From assembly GCA_016933955.1 (NCBI GenBank), contig JAFGTT010000031.1, forward strand, positions 1 through 64,000: DNA of 64,000 nucleotides. The letters are read 5' to 3'. The first letter of the stretch is position 1; each line of letters starts with the position of its first letter. Positions 26,314-35,378 of the stretch are shown piece by piece. The translations under genes were made by a program, and so were the position numbers. The notes under the pieces are model-generated. The model was given only the letters and a program-made list of their open reading frames with translations. It was not told the DNA's origin and made no database searches. Source of the DNA: Candidatus Zixiibacteriota bacterium (GTDB lineage Bacteria; Zixibacteria; MSB-5A5; GN15; PGXB01).

Positions 26314-27063
26314 ATGTCCGGCCATTCAAAATGGGCGACCATAAAGCGTAAAAAAGGTAAAGCCGATGCCGAACGCGGTCGGATGTTTACCAAGTTGATT
26401 AAAGAAATAACCGTGGCGGCACGGCAGGGGGGCGGCGATCCCGATGCCAATCCCCGGCTGAGAACCGCTATCGGGACAGCCAAGGCGGCCAATATGCCGG
26501 CCGACAATATCAAGAAGGCCGTCCAGAAGGGCACCGGGGAACTGCCCGGGGTTAATTACGAAGAAGTTACTTATGAAGGATATGGCACGGCCGGGGTGGC
26601 GGTTTTTATCAGTTGCCTGACCGACAACAGAAATCGAACGGTGGCGGAGATAAGGCACCTGTTCTCAAGGTTCAATGGCAATCTCGGTGAAAACGGCTGT
26701 GTGGCCTGGATGTTCGACAAGACCGGTATCATTGAAGTCAACACGTCGGTGGTCGATGAAGACACCCTTCTGGAGATAGTTCTCGAAGCCGGCGCCACCG
26801 ATATGAGCAAGCAGGGCGAGGTTTACGAAATAGTCACGCCGCCGATGGATCTGGAGCAGATAAGGGCCGCTATCGAGGCCAAATCGATACCGGTTGCATC
26901 CGCCGAAGTCACCATGATTCCCCAGAATACTATCAAGCTCAACGAGAAACAGGCGGAAACCATGCTCAAGCTGTACGAGGCAATTGAGGAGCATGACGAT
27001 GTCCAGGCGGTGTATGCCAATTTCGATATTGCCGACAGTATCATGGAGAAACTGGCGGGATAG
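26314..27063 (+). CDS. yebC: YebC/PmpR family protein
   Basis: A 249-residue protein matching YebC end to end (MSGHSKWATIKRKKGKADA at the start, NRTVAEIRHLFSRFNGNLGE in the middle). The family includes transcription regulators and, in recent work, translation factors for proline-rich stretches. It lies directly before ruvC, as in many bacteria, with AGGAGG before the ATG. Confidence 0.96.
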   Translation: MSGHSKWATIKRKKGKADAERGRMFTKLIKEITVAARQGGGDPDANPRLRTAIGTAKAANMPADNIKKAVQKGTGELPGVNYEEVTYEGYGTAGVAVFISCLTDNRNRTVAEIRHLFSRFNGNLGENGCVAWMFDKTGIIEVNTSVVDEDTLLEIVLEAGATDMSKQGEVYEIVTPPMDLEQIRAAIEAKSIPVASAEVTMIPQNTIKLNEKQAETMLKLYEAIEEHDDVQAVYANFDIADSIMEKLAG

Positions 27064-27090
27064 GCCATCCGGCGGCCGGCTGGCGGATTG

Positions 27091-27570
27091 ATGGTTATTT
27101 TGGGTATTGACCCCGGTTTGCATATTACCGGATACGGTGTTATTGAATCCTGTGACTCCAAGCCCCGGGTGCTTGAAGCGGGGGTGATAAAGACCGGCCG
27201 CAATGTTGAATTCGAAGCGAAACTGGATGAAATTTTCGCGGAAACAGGTAAGATTATCAAGCAATTCCAGCCCGATTATATTGCGGTCGAAGAGCTTTAT
27301 TCCCATTATGCCCACCCCAAAACGGCTATTATCATGGGTCATGCAAGGGGGGTGGTTTTTCTTCAGGCCGCAAGGAATAAACTGCCGGTGGTATCGTACG
27401 CCTCGACCCGAATAAAAAAGTCACTGACCGGGAACGGCCGGGCCAGCAAGATGCAGGTGCAGAGAATGATCCGCTCCACCCTGGGTTTAGAGCGGGAGGT
27501 GGAATCGGCCGACACCGCCGATGCCCTGGCGGCGGCCCTGTGTCATCATAACGCTCTGCTGGGAAGATGA
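27091..27570 (+). CDS. ruvC: Holliday junction resolvase RuvC
   Basis: A 159-residue resolvase. Catalytic acidic residues are in ILGIDPG, AVEELY and the late ADTADALAAALCH. It cuts four-way DNA junctions. The ATG at 27091 directly follows an in-frame TTG at 27088; the choice makes one residue of difference. One nucleotide separates its stop from the ruvA start. Confidence 0.96.
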   Translation: MVILGIDPGLHITGYGVIESCDSKPRVLEAGVIKTGRNVEFEAKLDEIFAETGKIIKQFQPDYIAVEELYSHYAHPKTAIIMGHARGVVFLQAARNKLPVVSYASTRIKKSLTGNGRASKMQVQRMIRSTLGLEREVESADTADALAAALCHHNALLGR

Positions 27571-27571
27571 A

Positions 27572-28222
27572 ATGATATCGCAGATTTATGGAAAAATCAG
27601 CCGTTTGACCGAGGATCATGTTACTCTCGAAATCAACGGGTTGTACTATGAATTGATGATCCCGTCGGGTCTGTATAACGAGCTCAAGGAAGCGCGCGAT
27701 ACCGGGCGGGAGATCATGCTCCATACGATGTACTATATCGAGGCGGGCGACAAAAAGAGCAACCATTATCCGCGGCTGGTGGGATTCACCAAACCGGTCG
27801 ACAAGGAATTTTTCCAGCTTTTTACGACGGTTTCGGGACTGGGGATCAAAAAGGGATTGAAATCGCTTACCCTGCCGATCCGGTCGATCGCCACGGCTAT
27901 CGAGAACCGCGATGCCGCCACGCTGACCCGTTTGCCGGGGATCGGGGGGCGGATGGCGGAGAAGGTGATCGCCGAACTTAACGGGAAGATGGCCCGTTTT
28001 GCGCTGTCCAAGGCCGAGCAACCGCTCACCTCGGGGCGCAAGGAGCAACCGGATATTTTCGACGAGGCGGTGGAAGTTCTCAGCCAGTTACAGTACAACC
28101 GTAACGAGGCGGCGCGAATGGTCGAAAAGGCGCTGGCCGCCAATCCCAAAATCGATTCGACCGAGAAACTGATCTCGATTATATTCTCGCTGGAATCGGC
28201 GGCGCACAAGGCGGTCAAATAA
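27572..28222 (+). CDS. ruvA: Holliday junction helicase subunit RuvA
   Basis: A 216-residue protein. An OB-fold N-terminus (MISQIYGKI), two helix-hairpin-helix motifs ([14 protein letters not shown] and [15 protein letters not shown]), and a C-terminal RuvB-binding domain. It clamps the four-way junction for RuvB. The ruvA stop and the ruvB start overlap as TAATG. Confidence 0.97.
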   Translation: MISQIYGKISRLTEDHVTLEINGLYYELMIPSGLYNELKEARDTGREIMLHTMYYIEAGDKKSNHYPRLVGFTKPVDKEFFQLFTTVSGLGIKKGLKSLTLPIRSIATAIENRDAATLTRLPGIGGRMAEKVIAELNGKMARFALSKAEQPLTSGRKEQPDIFDEAVEVLSQLQYNRNEAARMVEKALAANPKIDSTEKLISIIFSLESAAHKAVK

Positions 28223-29250
28223 TGACGCGCGAACGGATAGTTTCCGGGGAGATCATTTCTCCCGAGGAAGAATCTTTTATTCTTTCTCTTCGACCGAAGC
28301 TGCTGGATGAGTACATCGGGCAGAAGAAACTAAAGGAAAAACTCAAGGTTTCGGTGGAGGCCGCCCGGAGACGGGGTGAGGCCTGCGAGCATACCCTGTT
28401 TTACGGGCCGCCGGGCCTGGGTAAAACGACCCTGGCACATATTATCGCCAACGAGATGGGGAGCCGCCTGGTGGCCACCTCGGGACCATCACTCAGCCGG
28501 ACCGGTGATTTGATGGGGATTTTGACCAACCTGTCGGAAGGCGATGTCTTGTTTATCGATGAGATTCACCGTCTCTCGCCGGCCATCGAGGAGTTTATTT
28601 ATCCGGCCATGGAGGATTTCAAGGTCGATTTCGTGGTGGACAAGGGAGCTTTCGCCAAAGTTATCAATATTCCTCTCAAACGGTTCACCCTGATCGGGGC
28701 GACCACGCGGGCCGGGTTGCTTTCGCCGCCGCTCCGGGACCGGTTCGGGTTGTACTATCATATCGATTTCTATCCGCCCGAGGAACTCCGGGAAATAATA
28801 ATCCGTTCGGCGGGATTACTCGAGGTGACGATCGATGCGGAATCGGCCGGGGAAATTGCCCGCCGGGCGCGCGGAACACCACGGGTGGCCAACCGTCTGC
28901 TCCGAAGGGTGCGCGATTTCGTGACGGTCAAGAGCGACGGGATTATAACCCCGGAGCTGGCCTGCCGGGCGCTCGATGCCGAGGGGATCGACAGCATCGG
29001 GCTTGATAATCTTGACCGCAAATTCCTTCGGGTGATTGTCGAGTACTATAAAGGCGGCCCGGTCGGAATCGAGGCGCTGGGGGCAACACTCAACGAGGAA
29101 GTCGATACGCTGGTCGATGTGGTTGAGCCGTACCTGCTCAAAATCGGGTATCTCCAGAGAACCAGGCGGGGACGGATGGTTTCCCGTGAGGCCGTCAAGC
29201 ATCTCGGTCTGAAAACAGACAAGACCGATCAACCCAACCTGTTCGAATAA
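28222..29250 (+). CDS. ruvB: Holliday junction helicase motor RuvB
   Basis: A 342-residue AAA+ motor. Walker A is GPPGLGKTT, Walker B FIDEIHRL, sensor 1 GATTRAG, the arginine-finger region LRDRFG, and a winged-helix end ([13 protein letters not shown]). It drives branch migration with RuvA and completes the yebC-ruvC-ruvA-ruvB cluster. Confidence 0.98.
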   Translation: MTRERIVSGEIISPEEESFILSLRPKLLDEYIGQKKLKEKLKVSVEAARRRGEACEHTLFYGPPGLGKTTLAHIIANEMGSRLVATSGPSLSRTGDLMGILTNLSEGDVLFIDEIHRLSPAIEEFIYPAMEDFKVDFVVDKGAFAKVINIPLKRFTLIGATTRAGLLSPPLRDRFGLYYHIDFYPPEELREIIIRSAGLLEVTIDAESAGEIARRARGTPRVANRLLRRVRDFVTVKSDGIITPELACRALDAEGIDSIGLDNLDRKFLRVIVEYYKGGPVGIEALGATLNEEVDTLVDVVEPYLLKIGYLQRTRRGRMVSREAVKHLGLKTDKTDQPNLFE

Positions 29251-29286
29251 ATTCAATTATCTCCGTTCAGCCTGTCCGTTAGTTAA

Positions 29287-29314
29287 TTGACATTTTAGTC
29301 TAATATGTTATATT
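29287..29314 (+). promoter_or_regulatory. Promoter of the decayed FG-GAP gene
   Basis: TTGACA (29287-29292), 16-nt spacer, TATATT (29309-29314): the same layout as the lyase promoter at 3612. It remains intact although the gene it serves is broken. Confidence 0.65.
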
Positions 29315-29350
29315 AATATCAGATGGTATATTAGTATTGAGATTACCGTT

Positions 29351-30122
29351 ATGAGTGAAATATCGGGCCGATTATTAGTGCTTTATGCGATATGTTTTCT
29401 GGTGTTTTTTGGATCTTATTCCAGAGCCGAATGGATAACAGGAGCGGTATTTTCAGAGCAGGCCGGAATCGATTCCCTGAACCAGTTCATGGTAATCCCG
29501 GATACTGATTCCAATTGCGTATTTGGCTATAAGATAATCCATTTGGGATATATTACGGAGGCCCCGCCCTTGATAATCAACTGGATGTCATTGTTAATGT
29601 AGACAATATAGCCTCAGGCTATGTTCCACCCAATTCCGCAGATAATTCGTGCGATTTGAACTATGATGGCTATTTTGATTTGATCACCGGCTATTCCAAT
29701 GATATCCTCTATTATTATGAATTGCGTGTTTTTCTTGGCGGCCCGGAAGCCGATTCGATTCCGGATATTTATCTTGAAAATGCACATATCCCATATCCTC
29801 AGCGTAACTTGGGTGCTGAATTTGCCGGGAAAGGGGATTTTAACGGCGATGGGATCGATGATTTTGCGGCCCGTTCGGTAACCTCAGGCGGTTGCTGCTG
29901 GATGGGCTAGGTTAACGACAATCGGATGTAGTGCTGGATATTTATAATATTCTCGGGATGAGAATGAGAACCTTGATTAAGAAAGAACTCCCGGCGGGCA
30001 GTTATAATGTTTTCTGGGATGGTACAAATGATAATGGTCAGCCGGCGGCATCGGGAGTGTATTTTTACCAGTTGAAAAGCGGGGATGAAAGTTATACCAG
30101 TAAGATGGTGCTGTTGAAGTAG
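29351..30122 (+). pseudogene. Decayed FG-GAP repeat protein with FlgD-like C-terminal sorting domain
   Basis: Three pieces in three frames. 29351-29602 starts with a signal peptide. The frame then shifts near 29545, after which IYYGGPALDNQ, DLNYDGYFDLITG and DFNGDGIDDFA read as FG-GAP/integrin-type calcium repeats up to a stop at 29910. From 29931 to 30122 a third frame encodes a typical C-terminal FlgD-Ig/type A sorting domain (YNILGMRMRTL, GTNDNGQPAASGVYFYQL). Much of the middle of a normal secreted protein appears deleted around 29910-29930. The intact promoter argues for recent loss. Sequencing error cannot be excluded for the first shift but does not explain the missing middle. Confidence 0.8.
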
Positions 30123-30310
30123 GGGTGTGTCAAGCAGATTGGATGACACACCCCGTCTCCGCCTGCGGCATAGATGCCTCCGGCGGATCCACCCCTCTGT
30201 CAGAGGGGATTAAGATGGATTCCCGATCGGGTCGGGAATGACAGACTTTTTCTGGGAATGACAAAAAAGGGGGTCAGGAATGACGAGAGGGAGCAGGGAA
30301 TGGGGAAAGG
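30122..30310. repeat. Dispersed composite repeat, copy 2
   Basis: Opens with the GGGGTGTGT/ACACACCCC hairpin, then the same GC-rich module as 147-270. One palindrome has changed but still pairs (CCCCTCTG-T-CAGAGGGG here against CCCCTCT-CA-AGAGGGG in copy 1). It ends in two GGGAATGAC words and two degenerate ones (30234-30300). It begins one base after the stop codon of the decayed FG-GAP gene. Confidence 0.8.
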
Positions 30311-30347
30311 GTAGGAAATAATAGGAAGTGGAAGTTGTAAGGAAATA

Positions 30348-30674
30348 TCAACCGAGTATATCGCGACGACGCGTCACTGCCAGACCGGCCATACCCAGAC
30401 CGAAAAGAACCAGGGTAATCGGTTCGGGAACCGTTGCCGGTTTGACTGTACTGTCATGGTCACCGTGATAACCGGTTTGGTCATCGCCGGACTGATCGGT
30501 TCCATGATCATGGTGGGCATCGTTCCATGATGCCGGAGGGGGAACCTGCTGATTGGATCCGGGATTATGATGTCCTCCGCCGGGGATGTTACCGTTGAAC
30601 GGATGGGTCATTCCGGCTATCGGGAGAATCATTACGGCTAATAGCAGGACCAGTTTCCGGGCATTTCTTTTCAT
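30348..30674 (-). CDS. PEP-CTERM sorting-signal protein, His/Asp-rich
   Basis: A 108-residue exported protein. Signal peptide to about residue 21, then a low-complexity centre rich in His, Asp, Gly and Gln. The C-terminus has VPEP, a hydrophobic helix (ITLVLFGLGMAGLAV) and a basic tail TRRRD: the classic PEP-CTERM tripartite signal cut by an exosortase. No exosortase gene is in the window. The ATG at 30674 has AGGAG. The many histidines could bind metal. Confidence 0.85.
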   Translation of the reverse strand: MKRNARKLVLLLAVMILPIAGMTHPFNGNIPGGGHHNPGSNQQVPPPASWNDAHHDHGTDQSGDDQTGYHGDHDSTVKPATVPEPITLVLFGLGMAGLAVTRRRDILG

Positions 30675-30881
30675 ATAAAACTCCTCAAAAGCGGACAATA
30701 AATATCCTCAATTATATACGGTTATTTTAACACCGATAGAGGGATAATTGTTTCAGGGAGAATAATATTGTTTAAAAAACAACCCGATCGGCTATTTAAA
30801 AAAGCGGCAGAAAATAGCCGAGGTGTCTCGATATATCATAATACCACAATAACTTACGCGAGTTATGCGGCGGCGAGAGAT

Positions 30882-31445
30882 TTAGAATGCAAGGCCGCCG
30901 CGAAAGATAAACATCGGACCGAATGTAATATCGTGTCTGTCATTACCACCGTTCGGTCCCCACAGGTATCCCATATCTATAACCAGACCCTGCTTCGCGG
31001 TAAGTTTATACAACATCTCCATGAAAAACTGGAAGGTTAAATAATCCGATTCCCCATAATTTGGAATATCCTGCGCCCATGCATAGCCAACCCCTACGGC
31101 GGGATGGAGGAAAAGGTCCGGGTCATTGGTTTTGATTCTGAATTTCGTGACCAGGCTGATGTCCAGAATGTAGTATTTGTCATCCCAGTACTCGAACTGG
31201 ATAATATCTACAGCGGCGCCGAGATATAATTTTTTATGGATGGGATAGTCAAGATAGATTCCGCCCCAAACATCATCATCCGGGTTATAATCAAAATTAT
31301 CGATCACGATATCACCATTGCCGTAATAGCCGAACTTGATGCCGAAAACGCTTGGATCTTTCGGCGGCGTGCCGGCCAGACAATCGGCCCATACAAAAAG
31401 AAATATGGACATAATAATAGCCTGTCCAATAATTCTGAAATTCAA
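30882..31445 (-). CDS. Small outer-membrane beta-barrel-like protein
   Basis: A 187-residue protein. Signal peptide followed by strands of alternating polar and hydrophobic residues with many aromatics (GIYLDYPIHKKLYLGAAVD) and a terminal phenylalanine (RGGLAF), as in barrel proteins. TTG at 31445 is preferred because a strong AGGAGGTG stands 6 nt before it and it yields a full signal peptide; no ATG in the frame has such a site. Function unknown. Confidence 0.72.
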   Translation of the reverse strand: MNFRIIGQAIIMSIFLFVWADCLAGTPPKDPSVFGIKFGYYGNGDIVIDNFDYNPDDDVWGGIYLDYPIHKKLYLGAAVDIIQFEYWDDKYYILDISLVTKFRIKTNDPDLFLHPAVGVGYAWAQDIPNYGESDYLTFQFFMEMLYKLTAKQGLVIDMGYLWGPNGGNDRHDITFGPMFIFRGGLAF

Positions 31446-31534
31446 TTCGCACCTCCTGAATTCAAGAAAGATATAATATTTTAACATGACGGGATTAGTA
31501 TGTCAATAATAAATACGGATAGTGACAGGAGGTG

Positions 31535-31753
31535 TCACCGATAGAACAAGACGCCGGTGTCTTCGACGGCAATGAAAATCATAAATCCGGCCAGAATCAG
31601 TTTGATAGTACGGCCGGGGATGCTGACCCGGAAAGGCAGTATCAGGAAGGCCCCGGAGACACCACTCATCGAGGTTAAAGTCGAGATACCGAAGGCGACC
31701 AGGGCCGGAAGCCACCAGTAAGTCTCAATACCGCTGATCGTAAAATGCACCAT
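31535..31753 (-). pseudogene. Remnant of a TauE/SafE-family permease
   Basis: A 72-residue frame. The first 50 residues match the N-terminus of TauE/SafE exporters (WLPALVAFGIS, SMSGVSGAFLILPF), but the frame then jumps to what looks like the family C-terminus (TIKLILAGFMIFIAV) and stops. The family is normally about 250-300 residues with eight or more helices, so an internal deletion is the simplest reading. It is 11 nt from the stop of the EamA gene. Confidence 0.65.
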
Positions 31754-31764
31754 GCAATCGAATC

Positions 31765-32655
31765 CTATTCCGGGATAATCACCCGGGTTTCTTTTTTTCG
31801 TTTAAGGACGATAAAGATACCGGCAAGAATCAGTATCCCGCCGATCAGGGTCCACCAGCCGGGAATCTGATCGAAAAAGAAAATGGCCAGGATGGTGGCG
31901 CCGATCGGTTCGCCGAGAATGGTAGTGGCCACGAGATGGGCCGAGACATATTTTAACAGCCAGTTATACATGGTATGGCCGACCAGGGTGGGAATCAGGG
32001 CCAGAAGCAAAAAGATAAACCAGGTTTGGGCCGGGTAAGAAATCAGGTTAAGCCTGTAAAAGAGGGATATTATCAACAGGGTGACCGCGGCGATGGTATA
32101 GACCGGGAAAACGTAACCGAGATTGGACATATTGGCCCGCAGTTGACGGCCGATGAAAAGGTACAATCCGGCAAAGACAGCCCCGGCCAGAGCCAGCAGA
32201 TCGCCGATAATGAATTCACGGCCGAGACTGAAATCGCCCCGGGAAATAATTATCATGCCGACGATGGCCACAGCCATACCGATGATTGACCGGGGTTTGA
32301 TTTTTTCCCGGAGGAAAACAACCTCGAGAATCAGCACCCAGATCGGCTGGGTGGCCACGAGGATGGTCGAATTGGAAATGGTGGTATAGAACAGCGAGGT
32401 CACCCAAACGGTAAAATGGAGTCCCAGGACCAATCCGGAAATGACCAGCAGGATTAATTGGCGACGGGACAGGGAACCGAGGGTCCGGCGGATTCCGGGG
32501 AGGGCGGGGAGGGCCAGCAGAACCGAGGAAAAAGCCATACGATAGAAGGCGGTCGGAAGGGCTTCAGCGCCGGCCAGCTTGATCAGGATGGCGGCCCATG
32601 AAACCGCGAAGGTGGCAATAAAAAGAGAGAGATATAAAGTTCCTTGTTTTGCCAT
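31765..32655 (-). CDS. EamA-family (DMT) transporter
   Basis: A 296-residue membrane protein with ten predicted helices in two EamA halves (LREKIKPRSIIGMAVAIVG in the first, LGEPIGATILAIFFF in the second). The superfamily exports amino acids, nucleosides or other metabolites; the substrate is not evident. No ribosome site. A -10-like TATAAA ends 8 nt before the ATG. It is divergent from a second EamA gene. Confidence 0.9.
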   Translation of the reverse strand: MAKQGTLYLSLFIATFAVSWAAILIKLAGAEALPTAFYRMAFSSVLLALPALPGIRRTLGSLSRRQLILLVISGLVLGLHFTVWVTSLFYTTISNSTILVATQPIWVLILEVVFLREKIKPRSIIGMAVAIVGMIIISRGDFSLGREFIIGDLLALAGAVFAGLYLFIGRQLRANMSNLGYVFPVYTIAAVTLLIISLFYRLNLISYPAQTWFIFLLLALIPTLVGHTMYNWLLKYVSAHLVATTILGEPIGATILAIFFFDQIPGWWTLIGGILILAGIFIVLKRKKETRVIIPE

Positions 32656-32701
32656 AAAATTAATTTATATTTTCCGCCCAATATACGTAGGCGCTGTTAA
32701 T

Positions 32702-33577
32702 ATGTCGATATATTTGCTTGTGGCGGTATTATTCTGGGGGTTTTCCTATATCGCCATTAAAAACTCACTTAATTATCTTACCCCGGTGGAATTGATCGCC
32801 TCCCGTTTTATTCTCGGGGCCGCCACCCTGCTGGTGATAATCAAGCTTAAAGGTTTCTCGCTGAAATGGAAGGGTCAGTTTAAAACCCTGTTGTTGTCGG
32901 CGGCAATATTATTTCTTCATTTCTGGGTAATGGCGACCGGGATGATAACCACAACCGCGACCAATACCGCCTGGATATTAACCACGGCCCCGATATTTAT
33001 TGCTGTTTTGTCGTTTATATTGCTCAGGGAACCGATCTCCCGGATGCAGATAATCGGGATAGGTTTGGCCACGGCCGGAGTGGTTTTTCTGGTTTCCGGG
33101 GGCGATCTGGGTTCGCTCGACTGGATCTCCTCGACCGGCGACTGGATTGTCCTGGGCAGTTGCGTAACATGGGCCTTTTACACCATAGTCACCCGAAAAT
33201 TGACCCGCCATCTCCATCCTTTGGTAGCCACTTTCTGGATGATTGCTCTGGCCGGGGCGGTGATTGTGCCGTACAGTCTTATCTCCAGCGGGATCCTGGT
33301 CTATGATATGCCGGTTGATGGGATAATCTCGGTGGTTTTTCTGGGTGTCGGTTGTCTGGCTATTTCGTTCTGGGCCTGGTCGGAAGGGCTGGCGAAAAAA
33401 CCGGCCGCGGAAGTCGGGATTTATTTGTACATCGAGCCGATATTCGCCATGCTTGGTGCGGTTGTTCTTCTTCGGGAAGATATAACCATAGGGATTATCT
33501 CCGGGGCGGTCATGATTATGGCGGCGGTCTATATTTCCGAAAGATTCGGCAGATCCGGGAAGCCGGTCCAATTATAA
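32702..33577 (+). CDS. EamA-family (DMT) transporter
   Basis: A 291-residue protein with ten helices and two EamA repeats. It is clearly related to the protein at 37500-38366 (shared TATNTAW, WxxSxGDWIxLGSCxTW and a late Y-IEPI/V), less to its divergent neighbour. The start is set at the ATG at 32702, where the first helix begins; an upstream frame extension reaches into the neighbour and has no hydrophobic segment. Confidence 0.9.
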   Translation: MSIYLLVAVLFWGFSYIAIKNSLNYLTPVELIASRFILGAATLLVIIKLKGFSLKWKGQFKTLLLSAAILFLHFWVMATGMITTTATNTAWILTTAPIFIAVLSFILLREPISRMQIIGIGLATAGVVFLVSGGDLGSLDWISSTGDWIVLGSCVTWAFYTIVTRKLTRHLHPLVATFWMIALAGAVIVPYSLISSGILVYDMPVDGIISVVFLGVGCLAISFWAWSEGLAKKPAAEVGIYLYIEPIFAMLGAVVLLREDITIGIISGAVMIMAAVYISERFGRSGKPVQL

Positions 33578-33632
33578 TCCCTGTCCAAAAAAATCCGATT
33601 AAATAGATTTAAAGGGTAGTAACCATTGATAT

Positions 33633-35363
33633 ATGTATTTTGACGCGATAAAAACACTGACAAGACTGAATATGCGAAGGACGATATTTATCGGTATTAT
33701 TATATTCGGCGTTTTTTCCGTCAGCGACTGCTTTGGCAATGGCGGGCTATATGGGGCTCTTTCGGACAGAGTCCGGGAGAATCTGCGTGACCGGATCGAA
33801 GCGGCCGGGACACCGCCCGAAATCGAGGTGACCGAGGAATTGATTTATGCATCGGTGATGTTGCCCGGTTTCTATGAACGGCGCAGTTATTTTCCGGCCT
33901 GGAGCGATGACAATGGGCCACTGCCCGCGGTCGATTCCCTGGTCGAGGTCCTAAACCGGGCCGACCGGGAAGGTTTACGTTCGTCCGATTATCATCTAAA
34001 AAAAATAACGGAAATTATCGAGGACATCAGGAGCGGCCGCCGGTTATCTCCGGTTTCTTTGCCTCGCTATCTGGCGGATCTGGATTTACTTCTGACGGAT
34101 ACTTTTATGACTTACGGCTCACATCTGTTGAAAGGCCGGGTGAATCCCCAGACTATAGATCCGGAATGGTTTGCCAATATTCGCGAGATCGATCTGGCAA
34201 TCACCCTTGATAGCGCCTTGGCGGGCAATAGAATAGGCGAGGCATTAAAAGCGTTACTACCCCCTCAGGCGGGATATTATTCTATGCGCCGGGCATTGGC
34301 CGGATACCGGATGCTGGCGGTAGCCGGAGGCTGGGAGAATATTCCGGATGGCCCCAAAATGCAGCTGGGCGACCGGGGAGAGAGAATCAACCGGTTACGA
34401 CACCGTCTGGCGGCCTCGGGTGACCTCAAGGACAGCAATCGGGGCGATGGCGATTTATTCGATGAGAGTTTAAAGGAGGCGGTCATTCAATTCCAGAGAA
34501 GAAATGGATTGGAGCCGGATGGCGTGGTCGGCAAGGAAACCCTGGTGACACTGAATATCCCGGTGGAAAAACGGATTGAGCAGATAATTCTCAATATGGA
34601 GCGCTGGCGATGGCTGCCCCAGGATCTGGGACGAAGGCATATTATTATCAATATCGCCAATTATGAACTCGATGTTTATGAGAGCGATAGTGTGGTTCTT
34701 CCCATGCGGGTTATTGTCGGGAAAGACTATCGCCGGACGCCGGTATTCAGCGACAAAATTACTTATATGGTGGTCAACCCGTACTGGAATGTCCCTTTTA
34801 ATATCGCCGTCAGTGATATTCTTCCGATGGTTAAAAAAGACCCGGAATACCTGACTCAGCAAAATATGAAGCTGTTTCAGGGACATGGCTCGGACAGGCA
34901 GGAAATTGATTACCGCCGGGTGGATTGGTCCGGGATCGACAAGCACAATTTCGATTACTGGATTCGGCAGGAGCCGGGACCAATGAATGCCCTGGGCAGA
35001 ATAAAATTCATGTTTCCCAACAAATTTAATGTTTATCTTCATGATACCCCCGCCCGTGAGCTGTTCTCCAAAACAATTTGGAGTTTCAGCTCGGGGTGTA
35101 TCCGGATCGAGAAACCAATGGAACTGGCGGAATACCTTCTCCGGGGAGATCTGCAATGGAACCGGGAAAAATTGCTGGCCGCTATCGATATGAAGGTCGA
35201 AAAGACAATTCGCGTCCCCGAACCGGTTCCGATTCATCTTCTTTACTGGACGGCCTGGGCCTCGCCGGACGGGACCATCAATTTCCGAAAGGATATTTAT
35301 AACCGGGATGCGGTCCTTGAGGAGGCCCTGACCGAACATCCACCGGAGGCGGACCAGGGGTAA
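33633..35363 (+). CDS. L,D-transpeptidase of the YcbB type
   Basis: A 576-residue exported enzyme. Membrane anchor or signal helix in residues 14-32, a scaffold domain, a peptidoglycan-binding helix bundle (LFDESLKEAVIQFQRRNGL and PDGVVGKET), then the YkuD catalytic domain with His in VYLHDTP and Cys489 in SSGCIR. It makes 3-3 cross-links between meso-diaminopimelate residues or attaches proteins to the wall. An internal ATG at 33672 may be the true start. The M15 peptidase gene follows after 15 nt. Confidence 0.92.
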   Translation: MYFDAIKTLTRLNMRRTIFIGIIIFGVFSVSDCFGNGGLYGALSDRVRENLRDRIEAAGTPPEIEVTEELIYASVMLPGFYERRSYFPAWSDDNGPLPAVDSLVEVLNRADREGLRSSDYHLKKITEIIEDIRSGRRLSPVSLPRYLADLDLLLTDTFMTYGSHLLKGRVNPQTIDPEWFANIREIDLAITLDSALAGNRIGEALKALLPPQAGYYSMRRALAGYRMLAVAGGWENIPDGPKMQLGDRGERINRLRHRLAASGDLKDSNRGDGDLFDESLKEAVIQFQRRNGLEPDGVVGKETLVTLNIPVEKRIEQIILNMERWRWLPQDLGRRHIIINIANYELDVYESDSVVLPMRVIVGKDYRRTPVFSDKITYMVVNPYWNVPFNIAVSDILPMVKKDPEYLTQQNMKLFQGHGSDRQEIDYRRVDWSGIDKHNFDYWIRQEPGPMNALGRIKFMFPNKFNVYLHDTPARELFSKTIWSFSSGCIRIEKPMELAEYLLRGDLQWNREKLLAAIDMKVEKTIRVPEPVPIHLLYWTAWASPDGTINFRKDIYNRDAVLEEALTEHPPEADQG

Positions 35364-35378
35364 TTTTTTAATTACGGA

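Noticed and set aside
30768-31040. 90-residue rightward frame
   Set aside because: Overlaps the 3' half of the beta-barrel gene on the other strand, lacks a ribosome site and resembles no family.
29251-31760. Genomic island with a transposase or integrase
   Set aside because: There is gene decay and a dispersed repeat, but no recombinase, no tRNA and no flanking direct repeats were seen.
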